From NCBI RefSeq assembly GCF_002188635.1, contig NZ_NINX01000035.1:62001-126000 (forward strand): a stretch of DNA of 64,000 bases, written 5' to 3'. The translations under genes and the position numbers were made by a program. Source of the DNA: Pigmentiphaga sp. NML030171. GTDB lineage: Bacteria > Pseudomonadota > Gammaproteobacteria > Burkholderiales > Burkholderiaceae_B. Below the pieces are notes generated by a model. It searched no databases and was not told where the DNA came from. It saw only the letters and a list, made by a program, of their open reading frames with translations. Below, piece after piece: positions 43,445 to 52,470 of this stretch. Position 1 is the first letter of the stretch. Each line of letters begins with the position of its first letter.

Positions 43445-44110
43445 ATGTTAGATGCCGATATTGCTCCCAGCATGACCGTGCAGATCTACGAACGCCTGCG
43501 CGCCGATCTGCTCGACGGTCTGTGGCCCCCCGGGCAGAAGCTGCTAATGCATCGACTGCGGCAGCATTACGCCATAGGCGCGAGCCCGCTGCGCGAGGCG
43601 CTCAGCCGCCTCGTCGCCGAGGGCCTGGCCGTGCACAACGACCAGCGTGGATTCGCGGCCGCGTCGGTATCGGCCGACGAACTGGAGGACATCCTGCGCA
43701 ACCGTGTGGCGCTGGAGTCGCTGGCGCTCGAGCAGGGGCTGGCCCGGCGCAGTCCGCAATGGGAGGAAGCGCTGCTGCTCGCCTTCCACCGCCTGTCGCG
43801 CACGCCGCGCTCGGTGGACGAGGACAGCTATGAAGAAAACCCGGTGTGGGAACGGCAGCATCGCGCGTTCCACTTCGCCCTGTTGTCCGCGTGCGGGTCG
43901 CCCACGCTGATGGGATTCTGCGAGCAGCTCTACGACCGCGCCTACCGCTATCGGCAATTGGCGGCGCGCAAGGCCTACAAGCGGCGCAACGAACTGGACG
44001 AGCACCGGGCCATCTTCGAGGCCGTGATGGCGGGGAACCTGGAAGCGGCCAAGGAGTTGCTGGCCCGGCACTACGAGCGGACGGCCGCGTTGTCGGGCCA
44101 GCAGGGTTAG
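43445..44110 (+). CDS. GntR-family transcriptional regulator (FCD subfamily)
   Basis: The 221-residue product has a winged-helix N-terminus (VQIYERLRADLLDGLWPPGQKL, then IGASPLREALSRLVAEGLAV at residue about 40) and an FCD domain (about 75-215) with RQHRAFHFALLSACGSP and EHRAIFEAVMAGNLEAAKEL carrying the ligand-binding His residues. It is divergent from the six-gene catabolic operon and the palindromic operator lies between them, so it is probably the operon's acid-responsive repressor. It shares architecture with the regulator at 27308 but belongs to a separate cluster. Confidence 0.92.
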   Translation: MLDADIAPSMTVQIYERLRADLLDGLWPPGQKLLMHRLRQHYAIGASPLREALSRLVAEGLAVHNDQRGFAAASVSADELEDILRNRVALESLALEQGLARRSPQWEEALLLAFHRLSRTPRSVDEDSYEENPVWERQHRAFHFALLSACGSPTLMGFCEQLYDRAYRYRQLAARKAYKRRNELDEHRAIFEAVMAGNLEAAKELLARHYERTAALSGQQG

Positions 44111-44113
44111 GGC

Positions 44114-44971
44114 CTAGCCATCGGCACGGCCCTCGCGGGCCGCGTCGATGGCGCGCAGCGCTTCCAGCGCATTCAGCGGCAGGCCGATGGCCTGGGGCAG
44201 CCCGGGGACTTCCGGTTCGCGGGGATTGATGCGGATGACCGGCGCCCGCCTGTCGAAGGCCAGTTGCTGGCTGAAGTGGCGCACGGTGGGGACGGCCTGC
44301 CCGGCGCCTATCTCCACCACCACCGGCCGCGACGACAGCCGCAGCCGCGCCTCCAGGCGGCGGGCCTGGGACTGGGCACGGTCATCGATCCAGTCCGCGT
44401 CGCCGAACATCAGCACGTTAGGGCGGGCGCAGCCGCCGCAGCGCGGACAGGCGGGGGGTTCGCCGCGCAGCAGACAATGTTCCTCGTCGACGTCCGGGAT
44501 GAAGTCGGTGGCCGGCCAGATGGCTTCGCAGCAGGGGGCCAGGCATTGCAGGAAATGCAGCGAGCCGTGGCATTCGGTGATGTCGCCGTCGTCGAATCCG
44601 GCGCGCTGGAACTGGCCGTCGACGTTGCTGGTGAAGACCACGCAGCCCCGGGGCAGTTCGCGGGCCCAGTCGCGCAGCAGCGCGAAGCCCGCGTGCGGCG
44701 CGGTGGTGCGGTACAGCGCCAGCCTGTGGCCATAGAAACCCCAGGCAAGCCGCGGATCCCGCCTGAAGGCCCGCGGCGAGGCGATGCTGGTGAAATCGAG
44801 GCCGTGGCGCCCCAGGGCCGGGTAGGCCCGCCAGAAGCCGTGCTGGCCGCGGAAGTCGGGCAGGCCCGAGTCGATGCCCATGCCAGCGCCGGCGGCGACG
44901 ACGAGGCAGTCGGCCTCGTCGATGAGCCGGGCGGCCCGTTCGATATCAGGCTGGCGGATGGGGAATGGCAT
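44114..44971 (-). CDS. Sir2-family NAD-dependent protein deacylase
   Basis: A sirtuin that removes acyl groups from lysines using NAD. The 285-residue product shows all core motifs: GAGMGIDSGLPDFRG (residue about 28), FTSNVDGQFQRAGF (about 113), ECHGSLHFLQC (catalytic His, about 132), zinc Cys pairs (CLAPCCE and CPRCGGCARP) and NVLMFGDADWIDD (about 185). No nearby acetyl-CoA synthetase or acetyltransferase gives a target. Converges with the GntR gene, 3 bp apart. Confidence 0.9.
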   Translation of the reverse strand: MPFPIRQPDIERAARLIDEADCLVVAAGAGMGIDSGLPDFRGQHGFWRAYPALGRHGLDFTSIASPRAFRRDPRLAWGFYGHRLALYRTTAPHAGFALLRDWARELPRGCVVFTSNVDGQFQRAGFDDGDITECHGSLHFLQCLAPCCEAIWPATDFIPDVDEEHCLLRGEPPACPRCGGCARPNVLMFGDADWIDDRAQSQARRLEARLRLSSRPVVVEIGAGQAVPTVRHFSQQLAFDRRAPVIRINPREPEVPGLPQAIGLPLNALEALRAIDAAREGRADG

Positions 44972-44986
44972 GGGGCCGTGTCCCCC

Positions 44987-45652
44987 TCAGGCCGCGATGG
45001 CTTCCTCGGCCGGCAGGTCGGCGCGCGAACGCCACGTCACGATGTCCTCGATCGTCAGCAGCGGCCAGCCGTGTTCGCGGGCATAGGCCAGCGCCGCGTC
45101 GCCGCGCATCATGCTGCCGTCCTCGTGCATCAGTTCGCACAGCAGCGCGGCGGGGGCGAGGCCGGCCAGCGCAGCCAGGTCCACCGATCCCTCGGTGTGG
45201 CCGCGGCGGCCCAGCACGCCGCGCGGATCGGCGCGCAGCGGGAACATGTGGCCGGGGCTGACCAGGGCCGCCGGATCGCCGGTCAGCGCGGCGCGCACCG
45301 TGGTGATCCGGTCCGCCGCGGAGACGCCCGTGCTGACGCCCTCGCGGGCCTCGATGCTGACCGTGAACGCGGTGCCGTTGCGGCTGCGGTTGCGGGAGGT
45401 CATCTGCGGCAGCCCGAGCGCATCCACGCTCTCGGGCGTCAGGCACAGGCAGACGATGCCGCTGCAATCGCGGATCATGCGCGCCATGATGGGTTCGGTG
45501 ATGGATTCGGCGGCGATGATGAGGTCCGCCTCGTTCTCGCGATCCTCGTCGTCCAGCAGCACGACAGGCTGGCCGAGTTTCAGCGCGGCCAGGGCCGCGA
45601 GCAGCCGTTGTTCGGCGGTAGTGGCTTCGAAGTACTGTTGCAGGGACTGCAT
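44987..45652 (-). CDS. ribB: 3,4-dihydroxy-2-butanone 4-phosphate synthase
   Basis: Makes the four-carbon unit of riboflavin from ribulose 5-phosphate. The 221-residue product is a stand-alone RibB with [18 protein letters not shown] (residue about 33), [18 protein letters not shown] (about 88), [15 protein letters not shown] (about 108), [23 protein letters not shown] region (about 137) and [11 protein letters not shown] (about 175). ATG 45652 gives the normal E. coli-like length; an upstream in-frame start overlaps the riboswitch expression platform. Controlled by the FMN riboswitch immediately upstream. Confidence 0.94.
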   Translation of the reverse strand: MQSLQQYFEATTAEQRLLAALAALKLGQPVVLLDDEDRENEADLIIAAESITEPIMARMIRDCSGIVCLCLTPESVDALGLPQMTSRNRSRNGTAFTVSIEAREGVSTGVSAADRITTVRAALTGDPAALVSPGHMFPLRADPRGVLGRRGHTEGSVDLAALAGLAPAALLCELMHEDGSMMRGDAALAYAREHGWPLLTIEDIVTWRSRADLPAEEAIAA

Positions 45653-45763
45653 GAAAACGCTCCGTAGGAAACAGGAAGCGTTCAGGGCATGGCGCTGGTG
45701 GGCGCCGTAGGAGGCGCGCCGCCCATGGCTGCGCGGACGCAGGCCGGGACGCGGCGCGTGTTC

Positions 45764-45910
45764 CCGTCTTCTTTCATCCGGACTATGACCGTCGGCTCCG
45801 GCATGGGACCGGATCTGCTGACCTTGCCGGAGGGCCGGCAAGCGCTCGCGGGCTCGGTGTGCGAGGACACCCTACCGCCGGTGGGGATTTCCACCCCGCC
45901 CTGAAGACGC
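45764..45910 (-). promoter_or_regulatory. FMN riboswitch (RFN element)
   Basis: On the minus strand the conserved pieces occur in order: GGGCGGGGTGGAAATCCCC then ACCGGCGGTAGGG, GAGCCCGCGAGCGC, a variable hairpin (TTGCCGGCCCTCCGGCAA), GTCAGCAGATCCGGT, GAGCCGACGGTCATAGTCC and GGATGAAAGAAGACG. This is the complete RFN pattern, in the long leader of ribB. FMN binding is expected to shut off ribB. The remaining about 110 nt to the start codon form the expression platform. Confidence 0.95.
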
Positions 45911-46021
45911 ACCGCCCAGACAGGCGGCAGGGCTATCGTAGCAGATGTGCCGCCGGGCCTTGGCGAACGCCCTCACGGCGCCTCGGGTATTCTTGCCGTT
46001 CGAGGAGACCTGTCTTTGCCC

Positions 46022-47260
46022 ATGCCCAACGATAACGATATGCGGCCGCCCCAGATCGGCGGACGGCAGTCCCTGTTGATCTTTGCCTGTTTCGCCGCCG
46101 CCTATTTCTTTTCCTACGGCCTGCGCTCGGTCAATGCCGCGCTGGCGCCGTTCATCACGCAGGACCTGTCGCTCAGCAAATCGCAGCTCGGCTGGCTGTC
46201 GTCGGCGTTCTTCGTTTCCCTGGCGGCCATGCAGGCGCCGCTGGGCGTCTGGCTGGACCGCTACGGTGCTCGGCGGGTCGAGGCCTGCCTGCTGGCCATC
46301 GCCGCCCTGGGTTCCTTCGTCATGGTCTGGGCAGGCAGCTTCGCGGTCACCTCGGCGGGCCGCATTCTCATCGGCGCCGGCGTGGCGGCCAGCCTGATGG
46401 CGCCGTTCTCGTATTTCCGGCGCTGCTATCCGGTGGAGCGGCAGGCGCAACTGGGCTTGTGGCTGCTGGTCGCCGGCACCGGCGGCGCGGTGTTCTTCAC
46501 GTCGCCCGCGGCCGCGCTGGCCGGGCATTTCGGCTGGCGCAGCGTTCATCTGTTGTCAGGCCTGTCGCTGGCGGTGGTCGCGGTCCTGCTGTGGCGCGTG
46601 GTGCCTGATCATGACGTGAGCGTGCTGGGGACCGGTCGTCCGGGCGCGGCGCAGGTCTCGCTGTGGGGGCTGCTCAGGCACCCCGAGATCCTGCGCGTGA
46701 TGCCGCTGTCGGCCATCGGGCAGGGCGGCATCATCGCCCTGCAGACGCTGTGGGCCGGACCATGGATGACGGACGTCCTGGGCATGAGCCCCGCCGGCAG
46801 CGCCTCGATGCTGCTGGTCATGATGCTGGTGATGACGCTGGGCTACGTCGTCATGGGTTTCGCCAGTCCGCCGCTGCAGCGGCGCTTCGGTCTGCTGAAC
46901 ATCGCGCTGGCGGGCTATCTGTGCTGTTTCGTCGTGATCTTCCTGCTGGCCTTCGCCGGCGGGCCGCTGGCCTGGCTGCTCTGGCTGGTGATGGCGGCGG
47001 GCGTTGCGCCCATCATGCTGATGCAGCCCTATCTGTCCACGCAGTTTCCCCGCGAGGCGGCGGGGCGGCTGGTGACGCTCTACAACATGTTCGTATTCGT
47101 CGGCGCCTTCGTGATCCAGTGGGGCATAGGCGTGGTCGTCGACGGATTGACGCAGGCCGGCCTGGGGCGGGGCGCGGCGTTCGCGGTGGCGTTCGCCGCA
47201 CTGGGGGTATTGCAGATGGCGTCGCTGGGATGGTTCGTCCGCGGGCGCAAGGCCGGCTGA
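46022..47260 (+). CDS. Major facilitator superfamily transporter
   Basis: The 412-residue inner-membrane product has 12 hydrophobic segments and the MFS loop motif GVWLDRYGARRVEA between helices 2 and 3 (residue about 75). It begins MPNDNDMRPPQIGGRQSLLIF; ATG 46022 was used, although ATG 46040 is also possible. It resembles the glycerol-3-phosphate/hexuronate-type and nitrate-like MFS groups only in general, so no substrate is proposed. A terminator follows. The gene is divergent from ribB and its riboswitch leader. Confidence 0.85.
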   Translation: MPNDNDMRPPQIGGRQSLLIFACFAAAYFFSYGLRSVNAALAPFITQDLSLSKSQLGWLSSAFFVSLAAMQAPLGVWLDRYGARRVEACLLAIAALGSFVMVWAGSFAVTSAGRILIGAGVAASLMAPFSYFRRCYPVERQAQLGLWLLVAGTGGAVFFTSPAAALAGHFGWRSVHLLSGLSLAVVAVLLWRVVPDHDVSVLGTGRPGAAQVSLWGLLRHPEILRVMPLSAIGQGGIIALQTLWAGPWMTDVLGMSPAGSASMLLVMMLVMTLGYVVMGFASPPLQRRFGLLNIALAGYLCCFVVIFLLAFAGGPLAWLLWLVMAAGVAPIMLMQPYLSTQFPREAAGRLVTLYNMFVFVGAFVIQWGIGVVVDGLTQAGLGRGAAFAVAFAALGVLQMASLGWFVRGRKAG

Positions 47261-47308
47261 GCCTCGCGGTAGAAAATGCCCCCACGCTTGCCGCTATGCG
47301 GCGACGCT

Positions 47309-47332
47309 GCCCCCCGGAGGGGGCGCTTTTTT
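47309..47332 (+). terminator. Intrinsic terminator for the MFS gene
   Basis: GCCCCC, loop CGGA, GGGGGC, then GC and six T residues on the plus strand, 49 bp after the transporter stop codon. Confidence 0.85.
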
Positions 47333-47353
47333 GCCTTGGGGCGGCCCGGCGGC

Positions 47354-47378
47354 AAAAAAATGCCCGCTTGCGCGGGCA
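47354..47378 (-). terminator. Intrinsic terminator for the marR transcript
   Basis: TGCCCGC (47361-47367) and GCGGGCA (47372-47378) form a stem with a 4-nt loop; on the minus strand it is followed by seven T residues, 28 bp after the marR stop. Confidence 0.85.
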
Positions 47379-47405
47379 GATGGAGATGTCGGTCAGGAGG
47401 GCAAA

Positions 47406-48005
47406 TCAGTTGCGCCGCTTGTCGTCCCCGGGATGGCGGCGTCCTTCCAGGTTCGGGGCGTTGCCGCCTTCTCCCAGCATGCCCAGGGCCTCGGTCTTGA
47501 GCGCATGCACGCATTGCGCCAGAAAGCCATGGACGGCGGACAACTGATCGCGCTCGTAGCGGGCGCCGATGTGCGCGACGTCCTCGGCCACCGCGCGCAT
47601 ATGGCGTTCGATCTCCGCGCACTTCTCGCGCACCGGCCGAATGACGACGATGCGCCGGTCCAACGGATGCTTGTCGCGGACCACGAAGCCGGTGGCTTCC
47701 AGTCGGTCGATCACCGCCGTCGTCCCGCCCGAGCTGATGCCTGCCAGGCAGGCCAGCTGGCCGGTCGTGATGGGCTCGAACTCGATGACGAGTTCGAGCG
47801 CCTTCACGTCGACCATGCCCAGCCCCAGTCGTTCGGCCAATGCTGTCTGGTATAGCGAGGTGTAGACCGTCAGGCGGCGGCCGAGCATCGTGACGATGCT
47901 GTTGAGCATCTCCTGGCTGTCGCTGTCCGTTTCCTCGGGTTCCCGGGGTATCGATCCGTGGACCGAATGGCTCGAGGAACTCATTACGTTCTCCCAGTGA
48001 AGCAT
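47406..48005 (-). CDS. MarR-family transcriptional regulator
   Basis: A winged-helix dimeric repressor or activator. The 199-residue product has ITTGQLACLAGISSGGTTAVIDRLEATGFV (recognition helix, residue about 88-118) and the wing DKHPLDRRIVVIRP. The N-terminus of about 35 residues is polar and Ser/Glu-rich. ATG 48005 has AAAGGAG upstream; ATG 47984 with GGGAG is an alternative. It starts 11 bp after the stop of the repetitive lipoprotein gene and is probably cotranscribed with it, so it may regulate surface-protein expression. Confidence 0.85.
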   Translation of the reverse strand: MLHWENVMSSSSHSVHGSIPREPEETDSDSQEMLNSIVTMLGRRLTVYTSLYQTALAERLGLGMVDVKALELVIEFEPITTGQLACLAGISSGGTTAVIDRLEATGFVVRDKHPLDRRIVVIRPVREKCAEIERHMRAVAEDVAHIGARYERDQLSAVHGFLAQCVHALKTEALGMLGEGGNAPNLEGRRHPGDDKRRN

Positions 48006-48016
48006 GGCCTCTCCTT

Positions 48017-50146
48017 TCAATGCTTGCCCAAGCTGCCCAGCAGCCCGCCCAGCAATCCGGTGACCGGGTTCAGCAGGCCACCGTTGCCTTCGCCACCTCC
48101 CGTGCCGCCGCCCAGGCCGGTGCCCTGGCCGACTCCAGCAGTCAGGCTGTTGACGGCGCCGGTCAGGTTGGTCAGCACATTGCCGACGGGATTGGTGTTC
48201 TCAGGTGTGGCATGGACCAGGCCGCCCACACTGGAGACGGTCTGTCCCAGGCCGTTCACCAGGCCACCCAGGCCCGTGCCGACGACGGGGACGTTGCCGC
48301 CCAGGTTGGTGCCGACGCCGCTCAGGCTGCTGCCCAGCGAGGTCAGGAGGCCGTTGACCGGTTCGCCCAGGCCGGTGGCCGCGCCCACCGTCTGCGTCGT
48401 GCCGGACACCAGGTTCGCGACCGGAGTGACGACCGGGTCGAGAGCCGTGCCGACATTGCCCAGGGTTTCCTTGGCGTTGAGCGGAACGAGGTTGTCGACC
48501 GCGCTTCCCGTATTGGCCAGCGAGGGATGGAGGATCGGCTTGGCGTCGCTGCCGATGCCGCCCAGCAGGCCGCTGGTGATCGGGGCGAGGAGTCCGTTGC
48601 TGCCGCCCAGCAGGCCTTCGAGATTGCCGGACAGGATGGGTTGCAGCAGTCCGCCGCCTTCGCCGCCCGTGCCGCCGGTCAGGCCGCCAAGCAGGCCGGT
48701 GACGGGAGCGAGCACGCCGCCTTCGCCGCCGGTGGCGCCGTTCAGCAGGTTGGTGACGGGAGCCAGTATGCCGCCTTCGCCGCCGGTGACGCCGCCAAGC
48801 AGGTTGGTGACAGGAGCCAGCACACCGCCTTCGCCGCCCGCGACGCCGCCGAGCAGGCCGGTGACGGGTGAGAGCAGGCCGCCGTCGGCGCCGGCGGCCG
48901 AGGGCGACGTGGCGCTGCCGGCCTTGTCGACCAGTCCGCCTTCGATGCTCAGGCCCAGGCCGGCGGTCAGGCTGTCCACCGATCCGGTCAGGTTGGCCAG
49001 CACGTTGCCGACGGGGTTCTTGTTGGCATCGGAAGCATGCACCACGCCGCCGGCGCTGGCGACCGTCGCTCCCAGCCCGGATACCAGGCCGCTCACGCCG
49101 GTGCCGGCAACCGGAAGCTTGCCACCCAGGCTCTCACCCAGGTTGGAGACGGCGCCGCCCACGGAGACGAGAAGATCATTCACCGGCGCGCCCAGGCCGG
49201 TCTTGTCGCCGACCTGTTGCGTGAGCTGCGTGGCGGTGCCGACGATGGGGCTGACCGCCGGATCCAGGCCGGCGCCTACTTGGCCCAGCGTCTGGCCCAG
49301 CTTCAGGTCCACCAGGTTGTCCACGGCGCTGCCCGTGTTGGTCAGGGCCGGCTGCAGCACGGGGTTCTGAACGGTGCCACCTTCGCCCAGGCCGTTGAGC
49401 AATTGCGAGACCGGGCTCAGCAGGCCATCGTCGGAGGCCAGCGTGCCGGTCAGGGTGGAGACCGTGCCGCTCAGGTTGTTGAGCACATTGCCCAGGGGGT
49501 TGGGATTGCCTTCGGTCGCGTTCACCAGGCCACCGGCGCTGGCGACCGTGTCGCCCAGGCCCGCGACCACGCCGCCCAGGCCCAGCTTGACGGGCAGGCC
49601 GGTGTCGTCCAGCGATTGGCCCAGGTCCTTCACCGAGCCGCCTACCGAGGTCAGCAGGTTGTCCACGGGGGCGCCCACGCCGGTCGCGGCTCCCACTTGT
49701 TGCGTCAGGCCCGTCACCGTGTTGCCTACGGGGGCGACCACGCCGTCGAGCTTGGTGCCGACGTTGTGCAGCGTGCCGGCCAGTCCGGTGTCGACCACGT
49801 TGTCGACCGCTTGGCCGACATTGCCCAGCGTGGGCGCCAGGACGCCCGTGACGGGCGTGCCGCCAGGATTGCCAGGATCTCCGGGGTTGCCGGGATCACC
49901 CGGGTTGCCAGGATTGCCGGGGTTGCCCGGATTGCCCGGGTCACCGGGGTTGCCGGGGTTGTTCGGATTGTTGGGGTTGTTCGGATCACCCGGATTGTTG
50001 GGGTTGTTGGGATTGGTGGGGTCGGAACCTCCTCCCAATCCGGAGGTGATCGCACCGGATCCGGAGCAACCGGCCAATGTCGAGAGTGCGAGTACCAAGG
50101 CGGCTACCAGGACGCGAGGGCCCGGCTTCGTTTGTTCTTTATGCAT
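48017..50146 (-). CDS. Large repetitive lipoprotein with collagen-like stalk
   Basis: I do not recognise a characterised relative. The 709-residue product begins with a lipoprotein signal (lipobox STLAGC, Cys about 27), followed by a Pro/Gly/Asn stalk of NPNNPG and GNPGDP triplets (residues about 42-95). Then come three homologous modules of about 130-150 residues (about 105-260, 283-430, 560-690), each with AVDNLV, a V/P-G-rich middle ([16 protein letters not shown] type), SAGGLVHAT and NPVGNVLxNLTGxVxSLTAG. Between modules 2 and 3 is a run of short repeats ([13 protein letters not shown] with TGGEGG spacers). Composition is almost only G, L, V, T, N, A, S and D. Likely outer-membrane-anchored and surface exposed. 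Upstream lies a TpsB transporter gene on the same strand. Confidence 0.85.
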   Translation of the reverse strand: MHKEQTKPGPRVLVAALVLALSTLAGCSGSGAITSGLGGGSDPTNPNNPNNPGDPNNPNNPNNPGNPGDPGNPGNPGNPGNPGDPGNPGDPGNPGGTPVTGVLAPTLGNVGQAVDNVVDTGLAGTLHNVGTKLDGVVAPVGNTVTGLTQQVGAATGVGAPVDNLLTSVGGSVKDLGQSLDDTGLPVKLGLGGVVAGLGDTVASAGGLVNATEGNPNPLGNVLNNLSGTVSTLTGTLASDDGLLSPVSQLLNGLGEGGTVQNPVLQPALTNTGSAVDNLVDLKLGQTLGQVGAGLDPAVSPIVGTATQLTQQVGDKTGLGAPVNDLLVSVGGAVSNLGESLGGKLPVAGTGVSGLVSGLGATVASAGGVVHASDANKNPVGNVLANLTGSVDSLTAGLGLSIEGGLVDKAGSATSPSAAGADGGLLSPVTGLLGGVAGGEGGVLAPVTNLLGGVTGGEGGILAPVTNLLNGATGGEGGVLAPVTGLLGGLTGGTGGEGGGLLQPILSGNLEGLLGGSNGLLAPITSGLLGGIGSDAKPILHPSLANTGSAVDNLVPLNAKETLGNVGTALDPVVTPVANLVSGTTQTVGAATGLGEPVNGLLTSLGSSLSGVGTNLGGNVPVVGTGLGGLVNGLGQTVSSVGGLVHATPENTNPVGNVLTNLTGAVNSLTAGVGQGTGLGGGTGGGEGNGGLLNPVTGLLGGLLGSLGKH

Positions 50147-50374
50147 GGTTATTCCCCTTTATCGCTGAAGCGGCGACACTGCCTGCTGCGCCTATCGAGC
50201 AAAAGCTGTGCCAATGTGCAACCGCAAGCGGACGGAGAAGCGGGGCGATCGCCTCGGAACACCCGGAAAACCTTGCAAACAGGGGATAAATCGAAAACTC
50301 AGGGAATTCGTGCGGCTGAGACGATGGGCCGAAATTCCCTGGGAAGCGGGGCGAAAAGACGGGGGAGGCGGGGG

Positions 50375-50412
50375 TTCGTTACGTAGCAGGGATCCCCCTG
50401 TTACGTAACGAA
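50375..50412. repeat. Long near-perfect inverted repeat
   Basis: TTCGTTACGTAGCAGGG (50375-50391) pairs with CCCTGTTACGTAACGAA (50396-50412), 16 of 17 positions, with only a 4-nt loop. It begins 12 bp after the tpsB stop. There is no T-run. It may be a terminator, an mRNA-stabilising hairpin, or a protein site. Confidence 0.75.
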
Positions 50413-50424
50413 GACGAGCGCGGG

Positions 50425-52119
50425 TCAGTCGAACCGCAGCGAGTAGTTGGCGTTCAGTCGCAGCGGCCGGTTGTCGCTGTTGACCGGCTTGTCGCCGACG
50501 GGCTTGGCCAGGTTCACGTCGAACGCGTAGTGGCGCTGGTCGGTGACCCGCAGGCCCAGGGCCAGCGACGTCAGCGTGTCCGTGGCCAGCGTGAAGTTCT
50601 TGTTGTTCAGGCTGACGTGGGCATAGTCGGCCAGCACGTAGGGCGTGACGCTCTGCAGGTAGGGCAGGCCCACCGCGAAGCGCCGGTTCAGCTCGATCGA
50701 GGCGCCGTAGCCCTTGTCCCCGCCCAGTTCGCCCGCGGGATAGCCGCGCCCGAAGCGCTGTCCGCCGAACGTGAGCTGTTCGGACGTGGGCAGCGAGTCG
50801 GAACTGTACTGGCCCAGCGCGGCCAGCGAGAGTCCGAACTGATGAGGCAGCGTGAAGTTCTGGTTGGCCGCCAGCGTATAGCGAGTGAAGCCCAGGTCAT
50901 AGCTGCTGTTGGCGCTTTGCTCGGCGCCCAGTCCGTCCACGCCTTTGTAGATCCCGGCCGTGATGCGCCGCGATTGCGTATCGCTGGCCTGGGCGTAGGC
51001 CAGCTCGGCGCGCAGCACGCGCAGGTGGTTGCTGAGCGTGACCTGGTTGCCGGTGATGCGGCTGCTGTACGTGTCGTTGTTGCGCGAGGCGTAGAAGCCC
51101 GCCGTTCCTGTCAGCGATTCCCGATTGGCCAGCAGGAAGGGATAGCTCACGCTGAGCCCGGCCCGCTGGTTGCGGACCCGGCGGTCGATGTTCTGCGCGT
51201 TCAGGCTGTCGTTCTCGGGGTTGGCTGCGTAGCTGTAGGCCTCCGCGCGTACGGTCATGCCGTCGCTGCCCACCGGCACGGCGACATTGGCCGCGTAGTA
51301 CTCCAGGTGATCGCTGCCGCGCGGCACCGCCGTGGTGACCTGGATCTGTTCGGCCAGCGGCGTCAGGCTGTTGGCCGTCGCGGTCAGCATGGCGTGGACG
51401 CCGGTACCCAGGTTGCCGATGCCGGTGTCCAGCCGGAACGCCTTGTAGCCGACGTTCACGACCAGTTCCGTGGAGCCGTCGGCGCGCTTGGGAAGCGAGA
51501 GTTCCGGCTTGACCGTGGCGCCGGCCACCGTGGTCATCAGGTTCAGGTAGCGCTCGAGCGTCGCTCGCGTCAGGGGCCGCTCGGCCTCGATGCGCGCGGC
51601 GTAGTCGCGGATCTTGGCCGCGGCGTTGCCGGCGTCGCCCTCGATGCGGGTGCTGCCCACATAGCCTTCGACCACGGTCACCTTGACCAGCCCGTCGCGG
51701 AAGTCCTGCGACTGGATCAAGGCGAAGGACAGCGCGTACCCGGCGTCGCGATAGAGCTGGGTGATGGCATCGGTACGCTGGATCAGCTCGGCGACGGTGA
51801 TCTCCTTGCCCGCCAGCGGCTCCAGCAGGTCGACCACCTTCTGGAAGTCGACCGCGGTGACGCCGGATACGTCGAACTGCCTGGGCACCAGCCTGTGCGC
51901 CAGCAAGGCCTGGATGGCCTCGTTCTGCGCGGGCGCCGGAACGGATACCGACGGGGCCGGCGCCGGAGCCGGGACCGACACCGGAGGCAGCGATTCCGCC
52001 GGGTTTCCCCGAAGGGGGCTATCGGCCGCCGGTGCCGCTAACGGATATATGGCAACCGCGGCCAGCAAGGCCAGATTAAGTGTGCGGAGTTCGGGTTTTC
52101 CCGATGAAAACGAGGTCAT
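50425..52119 (-). CDS. TpsB-family outer-membrane transporter (FhaC/ShlB-like)
   Basis: The transporter half of two-partner secretion: exports a large TpsA protein through a 16-strand barrel. The 564-residue product has a signal peptide (residues about 10-33, NLALLAAVAIYPLAAPAA), a Pro/Ala linker, POTRA domains (about 75-240; QFDVSGVTAVDFQKVVDLLEPLAG and GYVGSTRIEGDAG) and a C-terminal beta barrel ending in RLNANYSLRFD with a terminal aromatic-acidic pair. The conserved FGGQRFGRGYPAGELGGDKGY block (about 440) is typical of FhaC/ShlB barrels. No filamentous TpsA is in the window; the gene just downstream encodes the repetitive lipoprotein. Confidence 0.88.
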   Translation of the reverse strand: MTSFSSGKPELRTLNLALLAAVAIYPLAAPAADSPLRGNPAESLPPVSVPAPAPAPSVSVPAPAQNEAIQALLAHRLVPRQFDVSGVTAVDFQKVVDLLEPLAGKEITVAELIQRTDAITQLYRDAGYALSFALIQSQDFRDGLVKVTVVEGYVGSTRIEGDAGNAAAKIRDYAARIEAERPLTRATLERYLNLMTTVAGATVKPELSLPKRADGSTELVVNVGYKAFRLDTGIGNLGTGVHAMLTATANSLTPLAEQIQVTTAVPRGSDHLEYYAANVAVPVGSDGMTVRAEAYSYAANPENDSLNAQNIDRRVRNQRAGLSVSYPFLLANRESLTGTAGFYASRNNDTYSSRITGNQVTLSNHLRVLRAELAYAQASDTQSRRITAGIYKGVDGLGAEQSANSSYDLGFTRYTLAANQNFTLPHQFGLSLAALGQYSSDSLPTSEQLTFGGQRFGRGYPAGELGGDKGYGASIELNRRFAVGLPYLQSVTPYVLADYAHVSLNNKNFTLATDTLTSLALGLRVTDQRHYAFDVNLAKPVGDKPVNSDNRPLRLNANYSLRFD

Positions 52120-52172
52120 TGGGGAATATGAAGCAAATATGCGTAAACGATCGTCATCGCGCGAAGTGTGCC

Positions 52173-52201
52173 ATATGAATACCCCCTTAGGGTGCGTTCA
52201 A
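52173..52201 (-). promoter_or_regulatory. Putative promoter of the tpsB gene
   Basis: On the minus strand TTGAAC (52201-52196) and TCATAT (52178-52173) are spaced by 17 bp, 54 bp before the tpsB start. The spacer contains CACCCTAAGGGGGT, a near palindrome that could bind a regulator. Confidence 0.5.
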
Positions 52202-52408
52202 CAAGGGTAGGACGGTGTTTTTCATAGTGGGACGTTTGTAGGACGTTACCGGCAGATACTAAAACTCTTTTAATCGGACGTCTTTCGATCGGAATAAATA
52301 ATCGCAAGCTTGCGATTATCTGGCCATTAACGAAGATGCCGGGAAAGATTAGCGATTTCCTGGCGCTTGCCTTCATCCGATTAATAGGGATTCTTGGGAA
52401 AGCAGATA

Positions 52409-52438
52409 TTGACAAGCTCGGAACGATGCCTGTAGGGT
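52409..52438 (+). promoter_or_regulatory. Putative promoter of the MHYT gene
   Basis: A perfect -35 box TTGACA at 52409-52414 is followed 18 bp later by the weak -10 TAGGGT at 52433-52438, 32 bp before the start codon. Confidence 0.4.
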
Positions 52439-52470
52439 GTGCGTAACCGAGCGTTACATAAAGAGAATCT

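Larger units (their letters stand above)
52120..52470. other. AT-rich divergent control region
   Basis: This 351-bp gap between the tpsB and MHYT genes holds no plausible gene. It is much richer in A and T than its flanks, and carries one candidate promoter for each side (annotated separately). Confidence 0.6.

Noticed and set aside
49855-50035. Short tandem repeats considered as a CRISPR array
   Set aside because: Units are 9-12 bp with no spacers and encode the Pro-Gly-Asn stalk in frame; no cas genes are present.
48020-50386. Plus-strand frames opposite the repetitive lipoprotein (Pro/Ser/Thr-rich and Ala/Gln-rich)
   Set aside because: Their repeats simply mirror the coding repeats of the minus-strand gene, which has a lipobox, stalk and clear modules.
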